From: Colletes latitarsis | Lineage: Eukaryota > Arthropoda > Insecta > Hymenoptera > Colletidae | Assembly: GCF_051014445.1 (NCBI RefSeq) | Contig: NC_135136.1 | Coordinates: forward strand, 16,510,001-16,574,000 | Length of the DNA stretch: 64,000 bases | Direction of reading: 5' to 3' | In this document: one piece after another, positions 36,949 through 50,934 of the stretch | Numbering within the stretch: position 1 is the first letter of the stretch | How the letters are laid out: every line of letters starts with the position of its first letter | Position numbers and translations under genes: made by a program | The notes under the pieces: model-generated | What the model was told of the DNA's origin: nothing | Databases searched by the model: none | Seen by the model: the letters and a program-made list of their open reading frames with translations, nothing else

Positions 36949-38880
36949 TTTTAGAGAATAATTCATGTTAGGTCTGGGTTAGGTCTGGGATTTGCTCTCA
37001 TGAGGCTCGTACTTTCGCATATTTCTCATACTTGATGGCCAGAACCTGGGCTTTTTCTGGTTTGGATCACGTAGTAACGTGGTACCACACTGAAACAGTC
37101 CATTAAACCTGGTTTCGATCAATATTTTTGAGGATAACGCAAGTTATGTCTGGATTAGCTCTGGGATTTGCCATCATCAGGCACATACTTTCGCATACTT
37201 CTCATTCTTGTTGGCCAGATCCTTTTCTTCCACTGGTTTGGATCACGTAGTAATGTGATGCCACACTGAAACAGAAAATTAATCCTGGTCTTGATAAATA
37301 TTTTAGAGGATAACGCAAGTTATGTCTGGGTTAGGTCGGGGATGTGCCCTCGTCAGGCTCATACTTTCGCATATATCTCATACTTCATGGCTAGATCCTG
37401 GGCTTTTTCTGCATTAGATCACGTAGTAAAGTGGTACCACACTGAGACAGTCAATTAATCCTGGTCTTGATAATTATTTTAGAGGATAACGCAAGTTATG
37501 TCTGGGTAAGTTCTGGGATTTGACCTCATCAGGCTCAGACTTTCGCGTTTTTCACATACTTGTTGAACAGATCCTGGGTTTTTTCTTGTTTGGATCACGT
37601 AGTAATGTGGTACCACACTAAAACAGTCCATTAAACCTGGTTTCGATCAATATTTTAGAGAATAATTCTTGTTAGGTCTGGGATTTGCTCACATCAGGCT
37701 CATTCTTTCGCATATTTCTCATACTTGATGGCTAGGTCCTAGGCTCTTTCTGGATTGCATCACGTAGTAATGTAGTACCACACTGAAACAGTCAATAAAA
37801 CCTGGTTTCGATCAATATTTTAGAGGATAACGCATGTTAGGTCTGGAATAGGTCTGGGATTTGCCCCCATCAGACTCATACTTTCGCATTTTTCACATAC
37901 TTGTTGAACAGATCCTGGGTTTTTTTTCTGGTTTGGATCACGTAGTAGTGTGGTACCACACTGAAACAGCCGATTAAACCTGGTTTCGATCAATATTTTA
38001 GAGGATAACGCATGTTAGGTCTGGGATAGGTCTGGGATTTGCCCTCATCAGGGACATACTTTCGCAGTTTTAACATACATGTTGACCTGATCGAGGGTTT
38101 TTTCTCCTTTGGATCACGTAGTAAAGTGGTACCACACTAAAACAGTCAATTAAACCTGGTTTCGATCAAAATTTTAGAGGATAACGCAAGTTATGTCTGG
38201 GATAGGTCTGGGATTTGCCCTCATCAGACTCATACTTTCGCGTTTTTCACATACTTGTTGAACAGATCCTGGGTTTTTTCTGGTTTGGATCACGCAGTAA
38301 TGTGGTACCACACTGCAACAGTTCACTAAACCTGGTTTCGATCAATATTTTAGAAGATAACGCATGTTATGTCTAGGTTAGGCCTGGGATTTGCCCTCAT
38401 CAGACTCATACTTACGCATACTTCACATACTTGTTAAACAGATCCTGGGTTTTTTTCTGGTTTGGATCACGTAGTAATGTGGTACCACACTGAAACAGTC
38501 GATTAAACCTGGTTTCGATCAATATTTTTGAGGATAACGCATGCTAGGTCTAGGTTAGGCCTGGGATTTGCCCTCATCAGACTCATACTTTCGCATTCTT
38601 CACATACTTGTTGAACGGATCCTGGGTTTTTTCTGGTTTGCATCACGTTGTAATGTGGTACCACACTGAAACAATCAGTTAAACCTGGTCTTGATAAATA
38701 TATTAGAGGATAACGCATGTTAGGTCTGGGATAGGTCTGGGATTTGCCCTCATCAGGGACATACTTTCGCAGTTTTAACATACATGTTGACCTGATCGAG
38801 GGTTTTTTCTCCTTTGGATCACGTAGTAAAGTGGTACCACACTAAAACAGTCAATTAAACCTGGTTTCGATCAAAATTTT
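36942..38880. repeat. Third, rearranged copy of the left part of the 20-mer
   Basis: From about 36942 the sequence follows 27841-28915 at an offset of 9099 bp. This is 52 monomers with five single-unit monomers in the interval (52 x 176 minus 55 is 9097). At about 38017 it skips one monomer, continuing as at 29093. The skipped monomer type reappears further on at about 38520-38780 with the marker GAACGGATCCTGGG. This copy was therefore reshuffled after or during its duplication. Confidence 0.88.
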
Positions 38881-41800
38881 AGAAGATAACGCATGTTATG
38901 TCTAGGTTAGGCCTGGGATTTGCCCTCATCAGACTCATACTTTCGCATTCTTCACATACTTGTTGAACGGATCCTGGGTTTTTTCTGGTTCGGATCACGT
39001 AGTAATGTGGTACCACACTGAAACATTCAATTAAACCTGGTCTTGATAAATATTTTAGAGGGTAACGCATATTAGGTCTGGGTAAGGTCTAGGATTTGCC
39101 ATCATCAGGCTCATACTTTCGCATATTTCTAATACTTCATGGCTAGATCCTGGGCTATTTCTGGATCGGATCAGGTAGTAAAGTGGTGCCACACTAAAAC
39201 AGTCGATTAAACCTGGTTTCGATCAATATTTTAGAGGATAACGCATGTTAGGTCTAGGTTAGGCCTGGGATTTGCCCTCATCAGTGTCATTCTTTCGCAG
39301 TTTTAACATACATGTTGACCTAATCGAGGGTTTTTTCTGCTTTGCATCACGTAGTAAAGTGGTACCACACTAAAATAGCCAATTAAACCTGGTCTTGATA
39401 AATATTTTTGAGGATAACGCATGTTAGGTCTAGGTTAGGCCTGTGATTTGCCCTGATCAGGGACATACTTTCGCAGTTTTAACATACATGTTGACATGAT
39501 CGAGGGTTTTTTCTCCTTTGGATCACGTAGTAAAGTGGTACCACACTAAAACAGTCAATTAAACCTGGTTTCGATCAATATTTTAGAGGATAACGCAAGT
39601 TATGTCTGGGATAGGTCTGGGATTTGCCCTCATCAGACTCATACTTTCGCGTTTTTCACATACTTGTTGAGCAGATCCTGGGTTTTTTATGGTATGGATC
39701 ACGTAGTAATGTGGTACCACACTAAAACAGTCCATAAAACCTGGTTTCGATCAATATTTTAGAGAATAATTCTTGTTAGGTCTAGGTTAGGTCTGGGATT
39801 TGCTCACATCAGGCTCATTCTTTCGCATATTTCTCATACATGATGGCTAGATCCTAGGCTCTTTCTGGATTGCATCACGTAGTAATGTAGTACCACACTG
39901 AAACAGTCAATAAAACCTGATTTCCATCAATATTTTAGAGAATCGTTCATGATAGGTCTAGTTTAAGTGTGGGATTTGCTCTCATCAGACTCATTCTTTC
40001 GCATATTTCTCATACTTGAAGGCTAGATCCTGGGCTTTTTCTGGATTGCATCACGTAGTAATGTAGTACAACACTGAAACAGTCAATTAAACCTGGTTGC
40101 CATCAATATTTTAGAGGACAACGCATGTTAGGTCTAGGCTAGTCCTGGGATTTGCCCTCATCGGGGTCATACTATCACAGTTTTAACATACATGTTGACC
40201 TGATCGAGAGTTTTCTCTGCTTTGGATCACGTAGTAAAGTGGTACCACACTGAAACAGTCAACTAAACCTGGTTTCGATCAATATTTTAGAGGATAACGC
40301 ATGTTAGGTCTAGGTTAGGCCTCGGATTTGCCCTCATCAGGGTCATACTTTCGCAGTTTTAACATACATGTTGACCTGATCGAGGGTTTTTTCTGCTTTC
40401 GATCACATAGTAAAGTGGTACCACACTGAAACAGTCGATTAAACCTGGTTTCGATCAATATTTTAGAGGATAACGCAAGTTAGGTCTGGGATAGGTCTGG
40501 GATTTGCCCTCATCAGACACATACTTTCGCGTTTTTCACATACTTGTTGAACAGATCCTGGGTTTTTTATGGTTTGGTTCACGTAGTAATGTGGTACCTC
40601 ACTGAAACAGTCCATTAAACCTGGTTTCGATCAATATTTTAGAGGACGACGCAAGTTAGGTCTGGGATAGTTGTGGGATTTGCCCTCATCAGGGTCATAC
40701 TTTCGCAGTTTTAACATACATGTTGACCTGATCGAGGGTTTTTTCTGCTTTCGATCACGTAGTAAAGTGGTACCACACTGAAACAGTCCATTAAACCTGG
40801 TTTCGATCAATATTTTAGAGGATAACGCAAGTTAGGTCTGGGATAGGTCTGGGATTCGCCCTCATCAGGCTCATACTTTCGCGTTTTTCACATACTTCTT
40901 GAACAGATCCTGGGTTTTTTCTGGTTTGGGTCACGTAGTAATGTGAAACCACATTGAAACAGTCCATTAAACCTGGTTCCGATTAATATTTTAGAGGATA
41001 ACGCATGTTAGGTCTAGGTTAGGTCTGGGATTTGCCCTCATCAGGCTCATACTTTCGCAGTTTTAACATACATGTTGACCTGATCGAGGGTTTTTTCAGC
41101 TTTGGATCACGTAGTAAAGTGGTACCACACTGAAACTGTCCATTAAACTTGGTTTCGATCAATATTTTCGATGATGACGCTTGTTAGGTCTAGGTTAGTT
41201 CTGGGATTTGCTCTCATAAGGCTCATTCTTTCGCATATTTCACATACTTGTTAAACAGATCCTGGGTTTTTTTTCTGGTTTGGATCACGTAGTAGTGTGG
41301 TACCACACTGAAACAGCCGATTAAACCTGGTTTCGATCAATATTTTAGAGGATAACGCATGTTATGTCTAGGTTAGGCCTGGGATTTGCCCTCATCAGAC
41401 TCATACTTTCGCATTCTTCACATACTTGTTGAACGGATCCTGGGTTTTTTCTGCTTTGGATCAAGTAGAAAAGTGGTGCCACACTAAAACAGTCTATTAA
41501 ACCTGGTTTCGATCAATATTTTAGAGGATAACGCATGTTAGGTCTAGGTTAGGCCTGGGATTTGCCCTCATCAGTGTCATACTTTTGCAGTTTTAACATA
41601 TATGTTGCCCTAATCGAGGGTTTTTTCTGGTTTGGATTACGTAGCAAAGTGGTACCACACTAAAACAGTCAATTAAACCTGGTTTCGATCAATATTTTAG
41701 AGGATAACGCAAGTTATGTCTGGGTTAGGCCTGGGATTATCACCCATCAGACTCATACTTTCGCGTTTTTCACATACTTGTTGAACTGATCCTGGGTTTT

Positions 41801-43019
41801 TTTCTGGTTTGGATCGCGCAGTAATGTGGTACCACACTGAAACAGTCCATTAAACCTGGTATCGATCAATATTTTAGAGAATAATTCATGTTAGGTCTAG
41901 GTTTGGTCTGGGATTTGCTCACATAAGTCTCATTCTTTCGCATATTTCTCATACTTGATGGCTAGATCCTAGGCTTTCTCTGGATTGCATCACGTAGTAA
42001 TGTAGTACCACACTAAAACAGTCTATTAAACCTGGTTTCGATCAATATTTTAGAGGATAACGCATGTTAGGTCCAAGTTAGGCCTGGGATTTGCCCTCAT
42101 CAGTGTCATGCTTTTGCAGTTTTAACATATATGTTGCCCTAATCGAGGGTTTTTTCTGCTTTCGATCACGTCGCAAAGTGGTACCACACTAAAACAGTCA
42201 ATTAAACCTGGTTTCGATAAATATTTTAGAGGACAACGCAAGTTATGCCTGGGATAGGCCTGGGATTTGCCCTCATCAGTGTCATACTTTTGCAGTTTTA
42301 ACATACATGTTGACCTAATCGAGGGTTTTTTCTGCTTTGGATCAAGTAGAAGAGTGGTGCCACACTAAAACAGTCCATTAAACCTGGTTTCGATCAATAT
42401 TTTAGTGGATAACGCATGTTAGGTCCAGGTTAGGCCTGGGACTTGCCCTCATCAGTGTCATGCTTTTGCAGTTTTAACATATATGTTGCCCTAATCGAGG
42501 GTTTTTTCTGCTTTGGATCACGCAGTAATGTGGTACCACACTGCAACATTCCACTAAACCTGGTTTCGATCAATATTTTAGAGGATAACGCATGTTATGT
42601 CTAGGTTAGGCCTGGTATTTGCCCTCATCAGACTCATACTTACGCATACTTCACATACCTGTTAAACAGATCCTGGGTTTTCTTCTGGTTTGGATCACGT
42701 AGTTATGTGGTACCACACTGAAACAGTCGATTAAACCTGGTCTTGATAAATATTTTAGAGGGTAACGCATATTAGGTCTGGGTAAGGTCTAGGATTTGCC
42801 ATCATCAGGCTCATACTTTCGCATATTTCTAATACTTCATGGCTAGATCCTGGGCTATTTCTGGATCGGATCACGTAGTAATGTGGTACCACACTGAAAC
42901 AGTCGATTAAACCTGGTCTTGATAAATATTTTAGAGGGTAACGCATATTAGGTCTGGGTAAGGTCTAGGATTTGCCATCATCAGGCTCATACTTTCGCAT
43001 ATTTCTAATACTTCATGGC
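38881..43019. repeat. Satellite, mixed monomers rich in the CACTAAAAC subfamily
   Basis: About 23 monomers. The arm CAGTTTTAACATACATG with ATCGAGGGTTTTTTCTGC, AAAGTGGTACCACACTAAAAC is frequent, including CpG-decayed copies (TTTTGCAGTTTTAACATA near 41583, 42110, 42291 and 42465). A cassette with GAATAATTCATG and CTCACATAAG begins at 41879 and recurs at 45752, 46634, 50511 and 57381. Extended palindrome at 41294-41309. No gene is seen. Confidence 0.86.
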
Positions 43020-43750
43020 TAGATCCTGGGCTATTTCTGGATCGGATCACGTAGTAATGTGGAACCACACTGAAACAGTCCATTAAACCTGGTTTCGATC
43101 AATATTTTTGAGGATAACGCATGTTAGGTCTAGGTTAGGTCTGGGATTTGCTCTCATCAGGCACATACTTTCGCATATTTCTCATACTTGATGGTCAGAT
43201 TGTGGGCTTTTTCTGGTTTGGATCACGTAGTAATGTGGTACCACACTGAAACAGTCGATTAAACCTGGTTTCGTTCAATATTTTAGAGGATAACGCAAGT
43301 TATGTCTGGTATAGGTCTGGGATTTGCCCTCATCAGACTCATACTTTCGCGTTTTTCACATACTTGTTGAACAGATCCTGGGTTTTTTCTGGTTTGGATG
43401 AGGTAGTAACGTGGTACCACACTGAAACAATCCATTAATCCTGGTTTCGATCAGTATTTTAGAGGATAACGCAAGCTAGGTCTGGGATAGGTCTGGGATT
43501 TGCCCTCATCACGCTCATAGTTCCGCGTTTTTCACATACTTGTTGATCAGATCCTGGGTTTTTTCTGCTTTGGATCCCGTAGTAATGTGGTACCACAATG
43601 AAGCAGTCCATTAAACCTGGTTTCGATCAATATTTTAGAGGATAACGCATCTTAGGTCTTGGTTAGGTCTGGGATTTGCTCTCATCAGACTCGTACTTTC
43701 GCATATTTCTCATACTTATGGCCAGATTCTGGGCCTTTTCTGGTTTGGAT
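43020..43750. repeat. Block repeated at 53.94-54.68 kb
   Basis: About four monomers with the private variants TGGTATAGGTCTGGG (43308 and 54231), GGATGAGGTAGTAA, and TCACGCTCATAGTTCCGC recur at 53940-54680. The offset of 10923 bp is 62 monomers. This is the longest-range block copy I traced in the right half of the window. Confidence 0.87.
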
Positions 43751-44274
43751 CGCGTAGTAATGTGGTACCACACTGCAACAGTCCACTAAACCTGGTTTCG
43801 ATCAATATTTTAGAGGATAACGCATGTTATGTCTAGGTTAGGCCAGGGATTTGCCCTCATCAGACTCATACTTTCGCATTCTTCACATACTTGTTGAACG
43901 GATCCTGGGTTTTTTCTGGTTTGGATCACGTAGTAATGTGGTACCACACTGAAACATTTAATTAAACCTGGTCTTGATAAATATTTTAGAGGATAACGCA
44001 TGTTAGGCCTGGGTAAGGTCTAGCATTTGCCATCATCAGGCTCATACTTTCGCATATTTCTAATACTTCATGGCTAGATCCTGGGCTTTTTCTGGAGTGC
44101 ATCATGTAGTAATGTAGTACAACATTGAAACAGTCAATTAAACCTGGTTTCCATCAATATTTTAGAGGACAGCTCATGTTAGGTCTAGGTTAGGCATGGG
44201 ATTTGCCCTCATCAGGGTCATACTTTCGCAGTTTTAACATACATGTTGACCTAATCGAGGGTTTATTCTGCTTT

Positions 44275-45280
44275 GGATCACGCAGTAATGTGGTACCACA
44301 CTGCAACATTCCACTAAACCTGATTTCGATCAATATTTTCGAGGATAACACATGTTATGTCTAGGTTAGGCCTGGTATTTGCCCTCATCAGACTCATACT
44401 TACGCATACTTCACATACTTGTTAAACAGATCCTGGGTTTTCTTCTGGTTTGGATCACGTAGTAATGTGGTACCATACTGAAACAGTCGATTAAACCTGG
44501 TTTCGCTCAATATTTTTGCGGATAACGCATGTTAGGTCTAGGTTAGGCCTGGGATTATCACTCATCAGACTCATACTTTCGCATTCTTCACATACTTGTT
44601 GAACGGATCCTGGGTTTTTTCTGGTTTGGATCACGTAGTAATGTGGTACCACACTGAAACATTCAATTAAACCTGGACTTGATAAATATTTTAGAGGATA
44701 ACGCATGTTAGGCCTGGGTAAGGTCTAGGATTTGCCATCATCAGGCTCATACTTTCGCATATTTCTGACACTTCATGGCTAGATCCTGGGCTATTTCTGG
44801 ATTGGATCACGTAGTAATGTGGTACCACACTGAAACAGTCAATTAAACCTGGTTTCGATCAATATTTTAGAGGATAAAGCAAGTTAGGTCTGGGATAGGT
44901 CTGGGATTTGCCCTCATCAGTGTCATACTTTTGCAGTTTTAACATATATGTTGCCCTAATCGAGGGTTTTTTCTGCTTTGGATCACGCAGTAATGTGGTA
45001 CCACACTGCAACATTCCACTAAACCTGATTTCGATCAATATTTTCGAGGATGACGCATGTTAGGTCTAGGTTAGGCCTGCGATTATCACTCATCAGACTC
45101 ATACTTTCGCATTCTTCACATACTTGTTGAACGGATCCTGGGTTTTTTCTGGTTTGGATCACGTAGTAATGTGGTACCACACTGAAACAGTCGATTAAAC
45201 CTGGTTTCGATCAATATTTTTGAGGATAACGCATGTTAGGTCTAGGCAAGGCCTGGGATTTTCACTCATCAGACTCATAC
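44275..45280. repeat. Tetramer step (705 bp) and flank
   Basis: GGATCACGCAGTAATGTGG followed by CACTGCAACATTCCAC occurs at 44275 and 44980, 705 bp apart (four monomers plus one base). The same tetramer step reappears as a three-copy tandem at 50.9-53.1 kb, so this is probably a related or ancestral copy. Minus-strand open frames here are satellite and not genes. Confidence 0.86.
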
Positions 45281-46530
45281 TTACGCATTCTTCACATACT
45301 TGTTAAACGGATCCTGGGTTTTTTCTGGTTTGGATCACGTAGTAATGTGGTACCACACTGAAACATTCAATTAAACCTGGTCTTGATAAATATTTTAGAG
45401 GGTAACGCATATTAGGTCTGGGTAAGGTCTAGGATTTGCCATCATCAGGCTCATACTTTCGCATATTTCTAATACTTCATGGCTAGATCCTGGGCTATTT
45501 CTGGATTGGATCACGTAGTAATGTGGTACCACACTGAAACAGTCCATTAAACCTGGTTTCGATCAATATTCTAGAGGATAACGCAAGTTATGTCTGGGAT
45601 AGGTCTGGGATTTGCCCTCATCAGGCTCATACTTTCGCGTTTTTCACATACTTGTTGAACAGATCCTGGGTTTTTTCTGGTTTGGATCGCGCAGTAATGT
45701 GGTACGACACTGAAACAGTCCATTAAACCTGGTTTCGATCAATATTTTAGAGAATAATTCATGTTAGGTCTAGGTTTGGTCTGGGATTTGCTCACATAAG
45801 GCTCATTCTTTCGCATATTTCTCATACTTGATGGCTAGATCCTAGGCTTTTTCTGGATTGCATCACGTAGTAATGTAGTACCACACTGAAACAGTCAATA
45901 AAACCTGGTTTCCATCAATATTTTAGAGAATAATTCATGTTAGGCCTAGGTTAGGTCTGGGATTTGCTCTCATCAGACTCATTCTTTCGCATATTTCTCA
46001 TACTTGATGGCTAGATCCTGGGCTTTTTCTGGAGTGCATCACGTAGTAATGTAGTACAACATTGAAACAGTCAATTAAACCTGGTTTCCATCAATATTTT
46101 AGAGGACAGCTCATGTTAGGTCTAGGTTAGGCATGGGATTTGCCCTCATCAGGGTCATACTTTCGCAGTTTTAACATACATGTTGACCTAATCGAGGGTT
46201 TTTTCTGCTTTGGATCACGCAGTAATGTGGTACCACACTGCAACATTCCACTAAACCTGATTTCGATCAATATTTTCGAGGATAACACATGTTATGTCTA
46301 GGTTAGGCCTGGTATTTGCCCTCATCAGACTCATACTTACGCATACTTCACATTCTTGTTAAACAGATCCTGGGTTTTCTTCTGGTTTGGATCACGTAGT
46401 AATGTGGTACCATACTGAAACAGTCGATTAAACCTGGTTTCGCTCAATATTTTTGCGGATAACGCATGTTAGGTCTAGGTTAGGCCTGGGATTATCAATC
46501 ATCAGACTCATACTTTCGCATTCTTCACAT
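45281..46530. repeat. 7-monomer block repeated at 50.04-51.29 kb
   Basis: The block recurs at a 4759-bp offset (27 monomers): GAATAATTCATG at 45752 and 50511. It contains three unusual monomers in a row: one with GAGAATAATTCATG and CTCACATAAGGCTC, one with GAGAATAATTCATGTTAGGC, and one with GAGGACAGCTCATG and TAGGCATGGG. All three also carry TAGTACCACAC or TAGTACAACA in place of the palindrome. Part of it is repeated 882 bp downstream at 46570-47050. Confidence 0.9.
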
Positions 46531-49500
46531 ACTTGTTGAACGGATCCTGGGTTTTTTTCTGGTTTGGATCGCGCAGTAATGTGGTACCACACTGAAACAG
46601 TCCATTAAACCTGGTTTCGATCAATATTTTAGAGAATAATTCATGTTAGGTCTAGGTTTGGTCTGGGATTTGCTCACATAAGACTCATTCTTTCGCATAT
46701 TTCTCATACTTGATGGCTAGGTCCTAGGCTTTTTCTGGATTGCATCACGTAGTAGTGTAGTACCACACTGAAACAGTCAATAAAACCTGGTTTCCATCAA
46801 TATTTTAGAGAATAATTCATGTTAGGCCTAGGTTAGGTCTGGGATTTGCTCTCATCAGACTCATTCTTTCGCATATTTCTCATACTTGATGGCTAGATCT
46901 TGGCCTTTTTCTGGAGTGCATCACGTAGTAATGTAGTACAACATTGAAACAGTCAATTAAACCTGGTTTCCATCAATATTTTAGAGGACAGCGCATGTTA
47001 GGTCTAGGTTAGGCATGGGATTTGCCCTCATCAGGGTCATACTTTCGCAGTTTTAACATACATGTTGACCTAATCGTGGGTTTTTTCTGCTTTGGATCAA
47101 GTAGAAGAGTGGTGCCACACTAAAACAGTCTATTAAACCTGGTTTCGATCAATATTTTAGAGGATAACGCATGTTAGGTCCAGGTTAGGCCTGGGATTTG
47201 ACCTCATCAGTGTCATGCTTTTGCAGTTTTAACATATATGTTGCCCTAATCGAGGGTTTTTTCTGCTTTGGATCACGTAGCAAAGTGGTACCACACTAAA
47301 ACAGTCAATTAAACCTGGTTTCGATAAATATTTTAGAGGACAACGCAAGTTATGCCTGGGATAGGCCTGGGATTTGCCCTCATCAGTGTCATACTTTTGC
47401 AGTTTTAACATACATGTTGACCTAATCGAGGGTCTTTTCTGCTTTGGATCAAGTAGAAGAGTGGTGCCACACTAAAACAGTCCATTAAACCTGGTTTCGA
47501 TCAACATTTTAGAGGATAACGCATGTTAGGTCCAGGTTAGGCCTGGGATTTGCCCTCATCAGTGTCATGCTTTTGCAGTTTTAACATATATGTTGCCCTA
47601 ATCGAGGGTTTTTTCTGCTTTGGATCCCGCAGTAATGTGGTACCACACTGCAACTTTCCACTAAACCTGGTTTCGATCAATATTTTAGAGGATGACGCAT
47701 GTTATGTCTAGGTTAGGCCTGGTATTTGCCCTCATCAGACTCATACTTACGCATACTTCACATACCTGTTAAACAGATCCTGGGTTTTCTTCTGGTTTGG
47801 ATCACGTAGTAATGTGGTACCATTCTGAAACAGTCGATTAAACCTGGTTTCGCTCAATATTTTTGAGGATAACGCATGTTAGGTCTAGGTTAGGCCTGGG
47901 ATTATCACTCATCAGACTCATACTTTCGCATTCTTCACATACTTGTTGAACGGATCCTGGGTTTTTTCTGGTTTGGATCACGTAGTAATGTGGTACCACA
48001 CTGAAACATTCAATTAAACCTGGTCTTGATAAATATTTTAGAGGATAACGCATGTTAGGCCTGGGTAAGGTCTAGGATTTGCCATCATCAGGCTCATACT
48101 TTCGCATATTTCTAACACATCATGGCTAGATCCTGGGCTATTTCTGGATTGGATCACGTAGTAATGTGGTACCACACTGAAACAGTCAATTAAACCTGGT
48201 TTCGATCAATATTTTAGAGGATAACGCAAGCTAGGTCTGGGATAGGTCTGGGATTTGCCCTCATCAGGCTCGTACTTTCGCGTTTTTCACATACTTGTTG
48301 AACAGATCCTGGGTTTTTTCTGGTTTGGATCAGGTAATAATGAGGTACCCCACTGAAACAGTCCATTAAACCTGGTTTCGATCAATATTTTAGAGGATAA
48401 CGCATGTTAGGTCTTGGTTAGGCCTGGGATTTGCCCTCATCAGTGTCATACTTTCGCAGTTTTAACATACGTGTTGACCTGATCGAGGGTTTTTTCTGCT
48501 TTGGATCACGTAGAAAAGTGGTGCCACACTAAAACAGTCAATTAAACCTGGTTTCGATCAATATTTTAGAGGACAACGCAAGTTAGGTCTGGGATAGGTC
48601 TGGGATTTGCCCTCATCAGGGTCATACTTTCGCATTTTTCACATACTTGTTAAACAGATCCTGGGTTTTTTTCTGGTTTGGATCACGTAGTAATGTGGTA
48701 CCACACTGAAACAGTCGATTAAATCTGGTTTCGATCAATATTTTTGAGGATAACGCATGTTAGGTCTAGGTAAGGCCTGGGATTTTCACTCATCAGACTC
48801 ATACTTACGCATTCTTCACATACTTGTTGAACGGATCCTGGGTTTTTTCTGGTTTGGATCACGTAGTAATGTGGTACCACACTGAAACATTCAATTAAAC
48901 CTGGTCTTGATAAATATTTTAGAGGATAACGCATGTTAGGCCTGGGTAAGGTCTAGGATTTGCCATCATCAGGCTCATACTTTCGCATATTTCTAATACT
49001 TCATGGCTAGATCCTGGGCTATTTCTGGATCGGATCACGTAGTAATGTGGTACCACACTGAAACAGTCCATTAAACCTGGTTTCGATCAATATTTTTGAG
49101 GATAACGCAAGTTAGGTCTGGGATAGGTCTGGGATTTGCCCTCATCAGTGTCATACTTTTGCAGTTTTAACATATATGTTGCCCTAATCGAGGGTTTTTT
49201 CTGCTTTGGATCACGCAGTAATGTGGTACCACACTGCAACATTCCACTAAACCTGATTTCGATCAATATTTTAGAGGATAACGCATGTTATGTCTAGGTT
49301 AGGCCTGGTATTTGCCCTCATCAGACTCATACTTACGCATACTTCACATACTTGTTAAACAGATCCTGGGTTTTCTTCTGGTTTGGATCACGTAGTAATG
49401 TGGTACCATTCTGAAACAGTCGATTAAACCTGGTTTCGCTCAATATTTTTGCGGATAACGGATGTTAGGTCTAGGTTAGGCCTGGGATGATCACTCATCA

Positions 49501-50039
49501 GACTCATACTTTCGCATTCTTCACATACTTGTTGAACGGATCCTGGGTTTTTTCTGGTTTGGATCACGCAGTAATGTGGTACCACACTGCAACAGTCCCC
49601 TAAACCTGGTTTCGATCAATATTTTAGAGGATAACGCATGTTATGTCTAGGTTAGGCCTGGGATTTGCCCTCATCAGACTCATACTTACGCATTTTTCAC
49701 ATACTTGTTAAACAGATCCTGGGTTTTTTTCTGGTTTGGATCACGTAGTAATGTGGTACCACACTGAAACAGTCGATTAAACCTGGTTTCGATCAATATT
49801 TTTGAGGATAACGCATGTTAGGTCTAGGTAAGGCCTGGGATTTTCACTCATCAGACTCACACTTACGCATTCTTCACATACTTGTTAAACAGATCCTGGG
49901 TTTTTTTCTGGTTTGGATCACGTAGTAATGTGGTACCACACTGAAACAGTCGATTAAACCTGGTTTCGATCAATATTTTTGAGGATAACGCATGTTAGGT
50001 CTAGGTTAGGCCTGGGATTTTCACTCATCAGACTCATTC
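46531..50039. repeat. Satellite, interleaved copies of right-half cassettes
   Basis: About 20 monomers. GAATAATTCATG cassette starts again at 46634. Monomers with GAACGGATCCTGGG, TTTTTGAGGATAACGC and CTTCATGGCTAGATCC alternate in orders that match neighbours at 43-45 kb and 53-54 kb. No clean single period holds across the stretch. No gene is seen. Confidence 0.86.
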
Positions 50040-50934
50040 TTTCGCATTCTTCACATACTTGTTGAACGGATCCTGGGTTTTTTCTGGTTTGGATCACGTA
50101 GTAATGTGGTACCACACTGAAACATTCAATTAAACCTGGTCTTGATAAATATTTTAGAGGGTAACGCATATTAGGTCTGGGTAAGGTCTAGGATTTGCCA
50201 TCATCAGGCTCATACTTTCGAATATTTCTAATACTTCATGGCTAGATCCTGGGCTATTTCTGGATTGGATCACGTAGTAATGTGGTACCACACTGAAACA
50301 GTCCATTAAACCTGGTTTCGATCAATATTCTAGAGGATAACGCAAGTTATGTCTGGGATAGGTCTGGGATTTGCCCTCATCAGGCTCATACTTTCGCGTT
50401 TTTCACATACTTGTTGAACAGATCCTGGGTTTTTTCTGGTTTGGATCGCGCAGTAATGTGGTACCACACTGAAACAGTCCATTAAACCTGGTTTCGATCA
50501 ATATTTTAGAGAATAATTCATGTTAGGTCTAGGTTTGGTCTGGGATTTGCTCACATAAGGCTCATTCTTTCGCATATTTCTCATACTTGATGGCTAGATC
50601 CTAGGCTTTTTCTGGATTGCATCACGTAGTAATGTAGTACCACACTGAAACAGTCAATAAAACCTGGTTTCCATCAATATTTTAGAGAATAATTCATGTT
50701 AGGCCTAGGTTAGGTCTGGGATTTGCTCTCATCAGACTCATTCTTTCGCATATTTCTCATACTTGATGGCTAGATCCTGGGCTTTTTCTGGAGTGCATCA
50801 CGTAGTAATGTAGTACAACATTGAAACAGTCAATTAAACCTGGTTTCCATCAATATTTTAGAGGACAGCTCATGTTAGGTCTAGGTTAGGCATGGGATTT
50901 GCCCTCATCAGGGTCATACTTTCGCAGTTTTAAC

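Noticed and set aside
38503..38781. Minus-strand open frame of 92 codons, and about 70 similar frames of 60-97 codons on both strands
   Set aside because: They are satellite monomers read in frame by chance. Each covers about one to one and a half monomers, they recur with the repeat, and 176 bp is not a multiple of three so the frame shifts at every monomer. Many begin at non-ATG codons. The amino-acid similarity between them is a by-product of the DNA repeat.
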